Shown one piece after another: positions 39,243-52,496 of a DNA stretch of 54,329 bases. Numbering within the stretch: position 1 is the first letter of the stretch; the number at the start of each line of letters is the position of its first letter. Origin of the DNA: Mesotaenium endlicherianum (taxonomy: Eukaryota; Streptophyta; Zygnematophyceae; Zygnematales; Mesotaeniaceae); contig WELA01009477.1 of the NCBI GenBank assembly GCA_009602735.1, positions 225,698 through 280,026 of the forward strand, read 5' to 3'. The notes below the pieces were generated by a model. It did not search any database, was not told where the DNA came from, and worked only from the letters and a program-made list of their open reading frames with translations. The position numbers and the translations under genes are program-made.

Positions 39243-39565
39243 CCTGCTCAATCATAAACACAATGCAGCTAGTGAAGTCATGATATTTTGCCGCTACTGA
39301 GTGCCCTTGATGAAGAGGAACGCGATCGGGAGAGTTCCTAGTGTGGAATACCTGGTGTGAGTGAATATAAGGGAAAATTGAGTTGGAGAGGAAGTTGTGT
39401 GAGCGCAGGTTGAGTGTGTAATATGGTGATCAGAGAATACCACTCCCTCCAACTTCATTTTAAAGGTGGGCTGCCTGTCACAACTGTCACTAACTGTCGC
39501 ATCCCCCTCCAACTTATATGGAGACAGGACCTCCTGTCACCTTCCCATGTCAACTGAAATGACTG
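39243..39565 (-). promoter_or_regulatory. Element C pol-ORF3 spacer with two polypurine-like modules
   Basis: On the minus strand the hairpin GACAGG-AGGT-CCTGTC (39538-39523) is followed by TAAGTTGGAGGGGG. About 60 bp further AAGTTGGAGGGAG occurs again (near 39445-39455). Element B has one such module here. No TACTAAC was seen; CACTAGC is a weaker branch-point candidate before GAGCAG. Confidence 0.5.
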
Positions 39566-42500
39566 TTAGGGAGGTGCCCCAGCCGCCCGAAGGTGGAATC
39601 GTTTTAACGCCCCTTTGGCATTAGTCAGCTGGTCTTTAAATTCCCAAGTGTCCCCAGAGGCATCATAACCCTTCCATCGGATGAGGTACTTCATGACATA
39701 TTTAGACGATCGACGGACCGAGCGAGCGTCTAAAATCTCGTCGACCTNTCGTCGACCTTATACTCCTCAGGATCGCCGTCCTGGACAGCGGGGACCGGTC
39801 CCGGTTGGATAGGTAACCGACCTGTGAACAGTGTATCCCCTTTGATGTATGGTTCCAGGAAGGAGACATTAAAGACCGGGTGCCCCTTGTATTCAGCTGA
39901 CATGTTCAGTTTGTAAGCATTCTGACCGACACGACGTACGACCGAATATGGACCGACCCATACAGGGCCAAGCTTTTTCTTGACCACACCAGGGAGGTAC
40001 AGGTGCTGAGAATGCAGTTTGACTAAATCCCCCTTGGAAAATGTCAGTTCCCGACGGTGTTGATTAGCGTATTTTTGTTGGTTTTCTTGGGCCGTGTGCA
40101 AGTTTCGTTGGACTTCTGACAGTGTGTCAGCAAACTCCTGAGTTAACTGGAGGGAGACNTGGAAGGAGACTGGGTTGTCAATCCCTTCAGGGTGAGTTAA
40201 AGACTCCCCTAGCACATCTAGTGGGGACTTAGGAACTCTACCCAGGCTGAGTTCAAAAGGAGTCTTGCCCGTTGACGCGTGCACCGCACTGTTGACCGCA
40301 AACTGAATTTGAGGCAACAGGTCATCCCAATTATCTTGTTTTTTGTTAATATAAGCCCTCAGCACCTCCTGTAGAACTCGATTAGTTCTTTCAGTCTGCC
40401 CATCAGTCTGAGGGTGGTTTGCTGTGCTGAGCAGCTGTTTGACTCCCATTAACCCCATTAAAGCTCTCCAAAACTTAGAGGTGAATTTTGAGTCTCTGTC
40501 TGAGATAATATTAGAAGGTAGCCCATGTTGGCATACTACATGGTTGTAAAACTGTCTCGCTGTTTCGGGTGCAGTTACTTTGACAGTTGTGGGGATGAAA
40601 ATGACCATTTTTGTCAGTTTACCCACGACTACCAGTATGGAATCATGCCCATTGGCAGTTCTTGGTAGTGAGACCACCCAGTCCATGGATATAGTGTCCC
40701 AGCATCCAGCGGGGATGGCGGCGGTTGCAAGAGACCTCCGGGTGGTGTGTGCCGAGACTTATTTCTCTGACACTGGTCACAGGACTTGACATATTTCAAG
40801 ACCTCCCGGGGTAACCCCTCCCAATGATAATGTTTTGCCAGTTTGCCAACAGTTTTGGCCTGCCCCAAATGTCCACCCAGGAGACTGTCATGAGCTTGAC
40901 TCAGTAAGAGGGACCTTATTTCCAAGTTATTAGGAATGACCAACTTCAACTTGCCTGAAGTGGTTTCAGTCACCCAGACCCCTCCCTTCAGCTTATACCC
41001 GAGTGCAGTAGCACGACACACACCAATAGTGGGGTTGGGCTCAAATGTTGGGTCAGAAAGGTAGGGTTTCCTAAGTTGTTCTAGGAAGGACTTTTTCACC
41101 TTTAGTGAAGTGAGTGCACACAGAACTTTATCTACAGCATGCTGACTAAAGTTCCTTTCTTGCAAGTCAGGTCTTCTAGAGAGTGCATCAGCAGGATTCA
41201 ACTTCCCTGGTTTGTAGTCGATCTGGACTTGGAACTGCTCCAGCATCTGGCTCCAGCGGTTCTCCCTCCTCGACAGCTTGGACTTCTTCTGAAAGTGAGT
41301 CAGAGCTAGATGATCTGTAATCACCTTAAAAGCTTTACCATGTAAGTATGCTCTCCACTGTTTGAGTACATGAATGATAGCTAGCAGCTCTTTATCATGC
41401 ACTGAGTAATTAATCTCCGCTGGATTAAATTTCAAAGACTCATACAACACAGGATGCCACTCCTGCCGTACCTTACCATCCTTTGTGGTTTTGTCAGCAG
41501 GCTGCAACAAAATAGCACCCATGGCAAAGTCAGAGGCAGCAGTAACCACCTGCACTGGTTTGCTGGGGTCATACACGGCTAGCACTGGGGCAGAACAAAG
41601 GGCATCTTTAAGGGTCTGGAAGGCAGCCTGCTGCTCTTCCCCCCACACATACCCGATGTCTTTCTTAGTAAGGTCAGTCAGATTACTGGCCTTTGTGGAA
41701 TAATTTTCAATAAATCTCCTATAGTAGTTAGCCAACCCGAGGAAGGATCTAACTTCAGAGACAGACTGTGGTACTAGCCAGTCCCTTATGGTCTCGACTT
41801 TCTTAGGATCCACACTGATGCCGTCCTTACTGACAACGTGGCCTAAGAATCAATACTTTCCTTAAAGAAATCACACTTGCTCATTTTAGCGTATAACTGA
41901 TTTCTTCTCAGAATGTCCAGGATTGTCTTTAAGTGTTCAGCGTGCTGAGTCTCATCTTTAGAGAAAATTAAAATATCATCCAGGAAAACTTGCACAAATT
42001 GATCCAAATACGGCCTGAAAATGTCATTCATAGCATCCATGAAGGTCGCAGGAGCATTAGTCAGTCCAAATGGCATCACGTTGAATTCATAGTGTCTATA
42101 ACGTGTGCGGAAGGCAATCTTGCGTTCATCCCCCTCAGCGATTCTGATTTGATGATAACCACTCTTGAGATCTATCTTACTGAACACCTTAGCACCAGAC
42201 ACGGTATCAAGCAAGTCCTCGATTCTGGATAAAGCATACTTGTTCTTTACTGTAATTCTGTTCAGGGCTCTGTAATCCACACACATTTGCATACTGCCAT
42301 CCTTTTTCTTAACAAATAGGATGGGTGCGCCGTACGGTGATTTACTGGGAGAAATATAACCATTTTCCTCCAGCTCTGCAATCTGTGTTTTTAACTCCTC
42401 GCTCTCCACATAAGACAAGCCATACGTGCGTTGCCAAGGTGGCTAACTCCCAGGTAAAAAATCAATCCTATGATCTACTTCCCTCTTAGGGGGTAGTCCT

Positions 42501-43480
42501 GGAGGCATATTAAACACATCCGTATACTGAGCAATAATTTTTGCAGCAGTAGAGTGCTCTGGAGGGCTTACCTTTTTCTCGACCACTTCTTCAGGTTGAA
42601 GAGGTACCTCTCTTAGCAGCAGACAGAACATTATGTCTTCCTTCTGGTTCCAGCCTTTGACGAACTCCATTGCATTCAGCAACTTGCATCCTTCTGGAAG
42701 CCTTTTCTTTTCCTTCATTTGCCATCCACACAGGACAAGAGGAAGAGCACTGGTGGGTGCCAAGTCAGTCTGCCCATCACTGGCTCCTCTCACTTTAACT
42801 GTACCTCTGCTCCAACACACTTCAGCTTGATGTCTATTAAGCCAGGACCTGCCTAGCACGAGATCATAAAAGCCAGTGTTGAGTACCTCAAATGTAAGCG
42901 TTTCAGTTAGAACTGCAATGCCAGAACCTAACTGGACCTCAATAGGCTTGGTTATAACTCCTCCCGGGATACTTGAGGCATCTCCAAGGAATATTTTTCT
43001 ATTCCCTTAGGTAACAGTAGGCAGCCTTGGCCGCTTAACTAAGTCCTTGTGGATGAAAGTATGTGACGCCCCTCCGTCAACAAATGCCCTCACCTTCCTA
43101 CCTGCAATCATGCAATGCAGTAGGATAGGGGGGACTGTCTTTTCCTGACTTTCGCATTGTTCTCGTGACGCAGCAAAGAAATGTTGGACATCAGGTGGAA
43201 CAAGAGCATCCAGAGTGTGCACTCTCTGGACGTCTATATTGCTGATGGTCTCCTTTATCTGGTTGTCAGGCATGCATAGTGAATCCAGTTCAGCAGGACC
43301 CATAATACCTGCTACGAGGGCAGCTAGTGACGACTCATTATCTCTAGCATCCTCACAGTCAGTAGACTGGATTACTGACTGTTGCTGTCTTTTGATGGCT
43401 GGTCTTTTCTCTTCATCTTGGGAAGGTGCTTGACTAGACACTGTTCTCTGTAGTGGCCCAACTGCTGACAATGGTAGCAA
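39566..43480 (-). pseudogene. Element C pol, broken
   Basis: All domains of B-family Pol are present: protease D-G-G-A-S-H, RT F-L-D-D, RNase H, integrase and chromodomain region. The frame is split at several points, e.g. near 43010, 42430-42443, 41830 and 40660, plus N positions at 39748 and 40159. Some breaks next to Ns may be assembly artefacts. The protein sequence is otherwise almost the same as element B. Confidence 0.88.
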
Positions 43481-44882
43481 GTGGATTTTGCGGAGGCTGG
43501 TCTCGGCTTAGTCCTACCACCAACCCTTCCATAGCCACCTCGAGAGGAACCACCTCTACCTCTAGACTGAATAGCATTGTACTCATACTCATATTCATCA
43601 CCCTGATTATCCTCAGCCTGGTCTCCTTCAACTGCATTGTAGGAACCGTGGGGCTTTTTGACAATCTTAGACACCAAAGCGTTACTCTGGCGCTTGNATT
43701 AGACACCAAAGCATTACTCTGGCGCTTGTGATTGAACTGCTGCTGATCCCAGGCGTCAGCATCCTGGATCAAGTCAGCCAGTTTCTCATACTTTTTCTCA
43801 GCGAAATGACCAGAGACTTCGGATTTCAAGCCATACCTGAAGTATGCTATCCTATACCGTTTTGGCAAGTCTGGCTGTTTCATCATGTTCTCCTGGAACT
43901 TTTGAGCAAACTCAGCAACTGAAGTGGTCTGCTTCAGTGTCAGGGAGATCATCGCATAGATAGCTTTCTCCTGCTAGTTGATGATATCAAACTTCTCATG
44001 CAACTTCTCGACAAACTCTCTCCACGTAGGGTCACCGAGTTGCCGAGCCTTACGCTCTCCTTTGCAGTAAAGCCACCAGTCTGCGACACTGCCTTTCAGT
44101 AGCGCACCGGTGTGCCTGACCTTCTCGTCATCTTGCAATTCTGGGTAGTTCTCCAGCCACTGCTCAACATCCGCGAGAAACTTGATCAGGTAATATTTTC
44201 TGTTTCCCTCAGGATCATAGTCCTGGGGAGGTTTCGGCTTGGGCTTACTAGGCCCTCGGCCACCACCACTAGTGGTGTGAGACCCCAGTTGGTCTCTGTC
44301 CCGGAGTAGGGACATTATGATTCTTTTGTCCTCCTGCTGGGACTGATACATGGTCGCCATTTGCGACTGCATCTGAACGAACAATGCTCCCAAGTCTACA
44401 CTCTGGGGTGGTAGATTAGCAAATGCAGCAGCAGCATTGGCATCTACTCGCTGAGTAGTGTCCTCAACAGTCCCTCTCGCTCCTGCAGCAGCAATTCCTG
44501 CCGCATTCAGCCGGTCACGTATTTGACCTAGGGGTACATTGAGTTGTACAGCAGGAGGTGGGTTCAGAACATTGGTCCTTGATGCCATAAGTTCCTCGAC
44601 AGTGCGCTCGTCAGCTGGCTGTCTTTGCCTCCTTTCTGTATCTTCAGCGGCCTTTGCTAATTGTTCAGCTTCTAGCCTGGCTCTCTCCTCCTCAGCTTGC
44701 AGTGCTGCGACTGCGGCAATAGCAGCTACCTCATCTGCAGCCTCCCTAGCTGCAGTATCTACAACTGCTTCAGAATAGGTACGGGTTCCCGCTACATGGC
44801 TTTCCGCCTGGTTTTTGACATTCTCGTTATCCTGGTTCTCTATGTCTCGGGAGTTGCTAGTTTAAGACCTTGTCCTCACCAT
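43372..44882 (-). pseudogene. Element C gag, broken
   Basis: The first ATG is followed by a stop after five more codons (M-V-R-T-R-S), and the internal start used in E (ATG) is ATA here. The capsid frame has a TAG at 43974-43976 at the same codon as in copy D (Gln CAG in B). An N lies at 43697 within a duplicated ~30-nt stretch. The zinc knuckle C-Y-H-C-Q-Q-L-G-H is intact. The frameshift heptamer is lost (ATCAAAA). Confidence 0.85.
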
Positions 44883-44903
44883 ACAAAGAAGACTGTGATA
44901 ACT

Positions 44904-45150
44904 GCTCCGATACCACTGAAATGAATCGACTTACCAAATAGGCGATTAACAATTAATAAACATCTTTATATCAGCAAGTAATCTTTATGGTATTTTCCGT
45001 TAACTGATTAAACGGCAAAGGACAACACACTAGCAGTGAATAATACTCGTAAGTCAAATGCGAGTAAACTAGCATCAATAATTCAAATCAGTAAACTCAT
45101 ACATAAGCAAGGTTAGAAGACAGTGCGTATCATTGGCTTCTCGCCTTGGA
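44904..45150 (-). repeat. Element C primer site and truncated 5' LTR
   Basis: TGGTATCGGAGC on the minus strand (44915-44904), then the LTR 3' portion 44917-45150. At 45150 it breaks off in CGCCTTGGA and joins sequence that leads into copy D in the opposite orientation. Confidence 0.88.
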
Positions 45151-45173
45151 GGCGCGATCGAGAGAGTTCCTCG

Positions 45174-46470
45174 AATATTATTCCCTCAAGCTGAGGAGGA
45201 GAGAGCCAGATTAGAGGCTGAACAATTAGCGAAGGCCGCTGAAGATACAGATGGAGGGAAAGACAGCCAGCTGACGAGCGCACTGTCGAGGAAATTGTGG
45301 CATCAAGGGCCAATGTTCTGAACCCACCTCCTGCTGTACAACTCAATGTACCCCTAGGTCAAATACGTGACCGGCTGAATGCGGCAAGAATTGCTGCTGC
45401 AGGAGCGAGAGGGACTGTTGAGGACACTACTCAGCGAGTAGATGCCAATGCTGCTGCTGCATTTGCTAGACTACCACCCCCAAGTGTAGACTTGGGAGCA
45501 TTGTTCGTTCAAATGCAGTCGCAAATGGCGACCATGTATCAGTCCCAACAGGAGGACAAAAGAATCATAATGTCTCTACTGCGGGACAGAGACCAACTGG
45601 GGTCTCAAACCACTAGTGGTGGTGGCCGAGGGCCTAGTAAGCCCAAGCCGAAACCTCCCCAGGAATATGATCCTGAGGGAAACAGAAAATATTATCTGAT
45701 CAAGTTTCTCGCGGATGTTGAGCAGTGTCTGGAGAACTACCCAGAACTGCAAGATTACGAGAAGGTTAGGCACACCGGTGCGCTACTGAAAGGTAGTGCC
45801 GCAGACTGGTGGCTTTAGTGGAAAGGAGAGCGTAAGGCACGGAAACTCGGTGACCCTACGTGGGTAAAGTTTGTGGAGAAGTTGCACGAGAAGTTTGATG
45901 TCATCAACTAGCAGGAGAAAGCTATCTATGCGATGATCTCCCTGACACTGAAGCAGACCACTTCAATTGCTGAGTTTGCTCAAAAGTTCCAGGAGAACAT
46001 GATTAAGCAGCCAAAACGGTATACGATAGCATGCTTCAGGTATGGCTTGAAATCCGAAGTCTCTGGTCATTTTGCTGAGAAGAAGTATGAGAAATTGGCA
46101 GACTTGATCCAAGATGCTGATGCCTGGGATCAGCAGCAGTTTAATCACAAGCGCCAAAGTAATGCTTTGGTGTTTAAGATTGTCAAAAAGCCCCACGGTT
46201 CTTACAATGCAATTGAAGGAGACCAGGCTGAGGATGATCAGGGTGATGGATATAAGTATGAGTATAATGCCATACAGTCTAGAGGTAGAGGTGGTTTCCC
46301 TCGAGGCGGCTATGGGAGAGGTGGTGGTAGGACTAAGCCGAGACCAGCCTCAGCAAAATTTGTTTGCTTCCATTGCCATCAGCCAGGTCACTTCAGAGAG
46401 CAGTGTCCAGACAAGCACCTCCCAAAAGTCGAGAGAAAAAGACCAGCCTTTAAAAGACAGCAACAGTAAG
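45174..46470 (+). pseudogene. Element D gag, truncated and broken
   Basis: Starts within the Ala/Glu-rich N-terminus. A TAG at ~45817 (TAC in B), a TAG at 45909-45911 (CAG in B) and a small deletion around 46013 (D-L-P-E region) interrupt it. The zinc knuckle C-F-H-C-H-Q-P-G-H-F-R-E-Q-C is intact. TTTAAAA persists at 46449-46455, but one extra A upstream already puts gag in the pol frame, which then meets a TAA. Confidence 0.85.
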
Positions 46471-49400
46471 TAATCCAGTCTACTGACTGTGAGGATGCTA
46501 GAGATAGTGAGTCGTCACTAGCTGCCTTCGTAGCAGGTATTATGGGTCTTGCTGAACTAAATTCACTATGCATGCCTGACAACCAGATAAAGGAGACCAT
46601 CAGCAATATAGACATCCAGAGAGTGCACACTCTGGATGCTCTTGTTCCACCTGATGTCCAACATTTCTTTGCTAAGTCACGAGAACAATGCGAAAGTCAG
46701 GAAAAGACAGTCCCCCCTATCCTACTGCATTGCATGATTGCAGGTAGGAAGGTGAGGGCATTTGTTGACGGAGGGGCGTCACATACTTTTATCCACAAGG
46801 ACTTAGTTAAGCGGCTAAGGCTGCCTACTGTCACCCAAGGGAATAGAAAAATATTCCTTGGAGATGCCTCAAGTATCCCGGGAGGAGTTATAACCAAGCC
46901 TATTGAGGTCCAGTTAGGTTCTGGCATTGCAGTTCTAACTGAAACGCTTACATTTGAGGTACTCAACACTGGCTTTTATGATCTCGTGCTAGGCAGGTCC
47001 TGGCTTAATAGACATCAAGCTGAAGTGTGTTGGAGCAGAGGTACAGTTAAAGTGAGAGGAGCCAGTGATGGGCAGACTGACTTGGCACCCACCAGTGCTC
47101 TTCCTCTTGTCCTGTGTGGATGGCAAATGAAGGAAAAGAAGAGGCTTCCAGAAGGATGCAAGTTGCTGAATGCAATGGAGTTCGTCAAAAGCTGGAACCA
47201 GAAGGAAGACAGAATGTTCTGTCTGCTGCTAAGAGAGGTACCTCTTCTGCCTTGAAGAAGTGGTAGAGAAAAAGGTAAACCCTCCGGAGCACCCTACTGC
47301 TGCGAAAATTGTTGCTCAGTACACGGATGTGTTTAATATGCCTCCAGGACTACCCCCTAAGGGAGAAGTAGATCATAGGATTGATTTATTACCTGGGATT
47401 CGGCCACCCTGGCAACGCACTTATGGCATGTCTTATGTGCAGAGCGAGGAGTTAAAAACACAGATTGCAGAGCTTGAGGAAAATGGTTATATTTCCCCCG
47501 GCAAATCACCTTATGGCGCACCCATCCCGTTTGCTAAGAAAAATGATGGCAGTATGCGGATGTGTGTGGATTACAGAGCTCTGAACAGAATTACAGTAAA
47601 GAACAAGTATGCTTTACCCAGAATCGAGAACTTGCTTGATACCCTGTCTGGTGCTAAGGTGTTCAGTAAGATAGATCTCAAGAGTGGTTATCATTAAATC
47701 AGAATTGCTGAGGGGGATGAACACAAGACTGCCTTCCGCACACGTTATGGACACTATGAGTTCAACGTGATGCCATTTGGACTGCCAAATGCTCCTGCGA
47801 CCTTCATGGATGCTATGAATGACATTTTCAGGCCTTTTTTGGATAAGTTTGTGCACGTTTTCCTGGATGATATTTTAATTTTCTCTAAAGATGAAGAAGC
47901 TCAGCACGCTGGACACTTAAAGACAGTCCTGGACACTCTAAGAAAAAATCACTCATATGCTAAAATGAGCAAGTGTGATTTCTTTAAGCAAAGTATTGAA
48001 TTCTTAAGCCACGTTGTCAGTAAACAACGCATCAGTGTGGATCCTAAGAAAGTCCAGACCATAAGGGACTGGCCAGTACCACAGTCTGTCTCTGAAGTTA
48101 GATCCTTCCTCGAATTGGCTAACTACTATAGGAGATTTATTGAAAATTATTCCACAAAGGCCTGTAAATTGACTGACCTTACTAAGAAGGACATAGGGTA
48201 TGTTTGGGGGGAAGAGCAGCAGGCTGCCTTCCAGACCCTTAAAGATGCGCTTTGTTCTGCCCCAGTACTAGCCGTGTATGACGCCAGCAAACCGGTGCAG
48301 GTGGTTACTGTTGCCTCTGACTTTGCCATAAGTGCTATTTTGTTGCAGCCTGCTGACAAAACCACAAAGGATGGTAAGGTACGGCAGGATTGGCATCCTG
48401 TGTTGTATGAGTCTATGAAATTTAATCGAGCGGAGATTAATTACTCAGNGAGCGGAGATTAATTTCTCAGTGCATGATAAAGAGTTGCTAGCTATCATTC
48501 ATGTATTCAAGCAGTGGAGAGCATACTTACATGGTAAAGCTTTTAAGGTGATTACAGATCATCTAGCTCTGACTCACTTTCAGAAGAAGTCCAAGCTGTC
48601 GAGGAGGGAGAATCGCTGGACCCAGATGCTGGAGCAGTTCCAAGTCCAGATGGACTACAAACCAGGGAAGTTGGATCCTGCTGATGCACTCTCTAAAAGA
48701 CCTGACTTGCAAGAAAGGAACTTTAGTCAGCATGCTGTAGATAAAGTCCTGTGTGCACTCACTTCACTATAGGTGAAAAAGTCCTTCCTTGAACAACTTA
48801 GGAAAGCCTACCTTTCTGACCCAACATTTGAGCCCAGCCCCACTACTGGTGTGTGTCGTGCTACTGCACTCGGGTATAAGCTTAAGGGAGGGGTCTGGGT
48901 GACTGAAACCACTTCTGGCAGGCTGAAGTTGGACACTCCTAATAATTTGGAAATAAGGTCTCTTTTATTGAGTCAAGCACATGACAGTTTACTGGGTGGG
49001 CATTTGGGGCAGGCCAAAACTGTTGGCAAACTAGCAAAAAATTATCATTGGGAAGGGTTGCCTCGGGAGGTCTTTAAATATGTAAAATCCTGTGATCAGT
49101 GTCAAAAGAATAAGTCTAGCCACATATTACCGGGAGGTCTCTTGCAACGACTCCCCATCCCAGCTGGACGCTAGGAAACAATATCCATGGACTGGGTGGT
49201 CACACTACCAAAAACTGCCAATGGGCATGATTCGATACTGGTAGTTGTAGATAAACTGACAAAAATGGTCATTTTTATCCCCACAACTGTCAAAGTGACT
49301 GCACTCGAAACAGCGAGACAGATCTACAACCATGTAGTATGCCAACATGGGCTTCCATCTAATATCATCTCAGACAGAGACTCAAAATTTACCTCTAAGT

Positions 49401-50284
49401 TCTGGAGAGCTTCAATCGGGTTAATGGGAGTCAAAAAGCTGCTCAGCACAGCAAACCACCCTCAGACTGATGGACAGATTGAAAGAACTAACCGAGTTTT
49501 GCAGGAGGTGCTGAGAGCATATCTTAACCAAAACCAAGATAATTGGGATGACCTGTTGCCTCAAATTCAGTTTGCGGTCAACAATGCGGTGCACGCATCA
49601 ACGGGCAAGACTCCTTTTGAACTCAGCCTGGGTAGAGTCCCTAAGTCCCCTCTAGATGTGCTAGGGGAGTTTTTAACTCACCCTGAAGAGATCGACAATC
49701 CGGTCTCCCTCCAGTGAACTCAAGAGTTTGCTGACACGCTGTCAGAAGTCCAACAAAACCTGCACAAAGCCCAAGAAAACCAACAAAAATACGCTAATCA
49801 ACACCGTCGGGAGCTGACATTTTCTAAAGGCGATTTAGTCAAACTGCACTCTCAGCACCTGTACCTCCCTGGTGTGGTCAAGAAAAAGCTTGGCCCTGTC
49901 TGGGTCGGTCCATATTCGGTGGTGCGTCGTGTCGGTCAGAATGCTTACAAACTGAACATGTCAGCTGATTATAAAGGTCACCCGGTCTTTAATGTCTCCT
50001 TCCTGGAACCATACATCAAAGGTGATACACTATTCACAGGTCGGTTACCTGTCCAACCGGGACCGGTCCCCGCTGTCAGGGACGGCGACTCTGACGAATA
50101 TGAGGTTGAGGAGATCTTAGACGCGCGCTCGGTCCGTTGATAGTCCAAATATGTGATGAAGTACCTCATTCGATGGAAGGGTTACGATGCCTCTGGGGAC
50201 ACTTGGGAATTTAAGGACCATTTGACCAATGCCAAAGGGGCGTTAAAACGGTTCCACCTTCGGGCGGCTGGAGCCCCTCCATAA
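46471..50284 (+). pseudogene. Element D pol, broken
   Basis: B-family Pol with all domains recognisable. Disruptions include a frameshift near 47255, a TAA at ~47695 (CAA in B), an N with a duplicated flank at 48449, a TAG at ~48770, a TAG at ~49172 (TGG in B), a TGA at ~49715, and TGA and TAG codons around 50138-50143 in the chromodomain. RT keeps F-L-D-D. Integrase has T-D-G-Q-I-E-R in place of T-D-G-Q-T-E-R. Confidence 0.88.
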
Positions 50285-50677
50285 TTGTCATTTCAGTTGA
50301 CACGGGAAGGTGACAGGCGGTCCTGTCTCCATTTAAGTTGGAGGGGAAAATATATGACAGTTAGTGAGCAAGAGCGATAAAGGGATAGTTACGTGAATCC
50401 TAAGTATCAGCATAGTGACAGATGGGACAGCCTGGCCCACATAACGCACCTTGAGCTAAAGGAAAAAGGGCCTCGCATAGCAATACTTCACTTAACTCAA
50501 TTCAAAACATATTCATACGTTTATGTTAGCGCACCGCAACTACGTCAACTTTTAGCAATCACCCTGTAAGGTAAACAGGAGCGAATCCACCATATTAATA
50601 CGAACATACTTCCTGCCTGCAATCCCTATGACAAAGATCGATATCCTACTAACTTGTGCCCTGGTTGCATGTACAGG

Positions 50678-52496
50678 ATGGCTCCCACCACACAAAAGGA
50701 GGACAGAAAGCGCAAGGCAGAAGAAGCCAGGAGGACAATGGAGCAATACCAGAAGGAGCTGGCGGCGACGTCCCTCACCAGGAGAGAACAAGAAAGGGTC
50801 CGCAGACAACAAGAGGCGGCAGAAGAGGCACAAAGGAAGAAGGATCAAGAAGCGAAAAACCTCAGGAAAGCTGAGGAAGAGAGACAGAAGAAACAACAAG
50901 AGGAAGCGGCAGCAGCAGAGGAGGAGAGAACAAGAAACGATCCGCAGACAACAAGAGGCGGCAGAAGAGGCACAGAGGAAGAAGGATCAGGAAGCGGAAA
51001 ACCTCAGGAAAGCTGAGGAAGAGAGACAGAAGAAACAACAAGAGGAAGCGGCAGCGGCAGAGGAGGAGAGAAGGAAAAAGATTGAAGCGGACAGACAGAA
51101 GAGCTTGGCCACTTACAGGTATACTGTGGTGGGTGGCCAAAACTTTGATAACCTGAAGGAAGCATTGCTGACAGCCCAGGAGATCAACAAGCTGGAACAG
51201 ACAACACTGCTACAGGGGGAAGGAGCTGCAGCACTGGATAGGTACATCGAGAGACACACTGGTGTGGTCCTCTACGAAGATTATGCCAAGATGGTGGGCT
51301 ATACAGTAGAGCAGGCCCGGTACCTTGCAGATGATTCAGAGGACAAGCCGGTCCCCATATCGGGAATAGTGGGAGATCAGAGACTCATCCGAATGGTGAA
51401 CATGCGGTCGAATAGCTTTAAGGATACGGTATACTACCTCACATTACTGCCAGCTTACAATGAAGTAGAGAGAAGGAGTCGGGAGTACTTGGCCAGGGAA
51501 GCAGGACAGCAGACATTCTCTCCCCACTGGTTCCCGTGTAAACTGAGGAAGGCTGAGCACGGACCCCAGTACTACCAGCAGCCAACAGACTGGAGGTGGA
51601 TGACCGTCACAAATAAGAAGCAGGAGTGTGACCGAGCCCAACCGGATGACTTCCACTATGGCCTAGACGGCTATCTCATCCTACCACCTCACATTGCCCC
51701 TTGGGACCCCAGGCTGAATGGATGCCTGAGCAATATGAATGCAGAGACCAAGGAGCATAGGAGGAGGGGGAGAGACTACTTCTCTAAGGGAAAGCATGCC
51801 TTCGTCAAATGGGCGAAGAATGCAGGCCGGATAGATATCAGCAGGCTGAAGGCCAAGCAACCTCCAGCGCGCCCTAAGAAAGGGAGGTCGGTAGACTACT
51901 CCATGTCTACTAGGGAGCAGGACAATTTAGTGGACGAGACTCCTACTCTCCCCGAGGAGGAGGATGAGGAGGATGAGGAAGAAGAATAAGGCAAAGGAGA
52001 AGCATCAGCAGCTGGTATTCAGGAAACCCAGGGGCAGGCAGGGGCACTTCCGAAAGAGCCACGATCAAGTATTTGGAACGTGATCCCCGTCATGGAGGCA
52101 ACTGGACCCCGCACTCGCTCCCCCAGCCCTCCTGCCCAAGCAGGGGAAGAAGCTGATTTGACTGTACTTGGCAGCAGACACGGGCAGAACTCCCCAGAGG
52201 ACAGGGGTGCCAGAAGAGGGACACGCGCATGGGCCAGAGGTATGCCGGCCTCCCCCTCCGCTCAGGGACATGTTCCTCTTGCCAATGTATTTCAGCATCC
52301 TACTGGAATGCCTGTCAATGTGGGGATCAACACCCAAGTGGGTGAAGAGCAGGCTACCATCCTTCGTTCTCCTCGAGGTCCGACTTTAGAGCAAACGGGT
52401 TTCTTTAGAAGGCCAGCTGACAGACCTAGAGGGCTGTCCATATCTAGGTCCAGATCTCGGTCTCCTGATCCTGAAGCCCCAGGAACAACCCCCTAG
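50678..52496 (+). pseudogene. Element D ORF3, frameshifted by a tandem duplication
   Basis: It starts M-A-P-T-T-Q-K as in element B, with TACTAAC (50647-50653) and an ACAG acceptor just upstream. A 142-bp segment of the coiled-coil coding region is duplicated in tandem (units starting at 50782 and 50924). As 142 is not a multiple of three, the frame shifts. The conserved core (51100-51900) is nearly identical to B but read in another frame, a TAA follows at ~51987, and the tail resumes to 52496. Confidence 0.85.

Larger units (their letters stand above)
36758..45150 (-). mobile_element. Element C: B-family chromovirus with a divergent ORF3, defective
   Basis: A minus-strand element with a full 3' LTR (36758-37477), ORF3 (37563-39242), pol (39566-about 43430), gag (43372-44882) and only 234 bp of the 5' LTR (44917-45150). 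It inserted into the gag of element E. Gag and pol are nearly identical to element B, but ORF3 belongs to a distinct subtype. Four single-N positions with duplicated flanks interrupt the assembly here. Confidence 0.9.
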
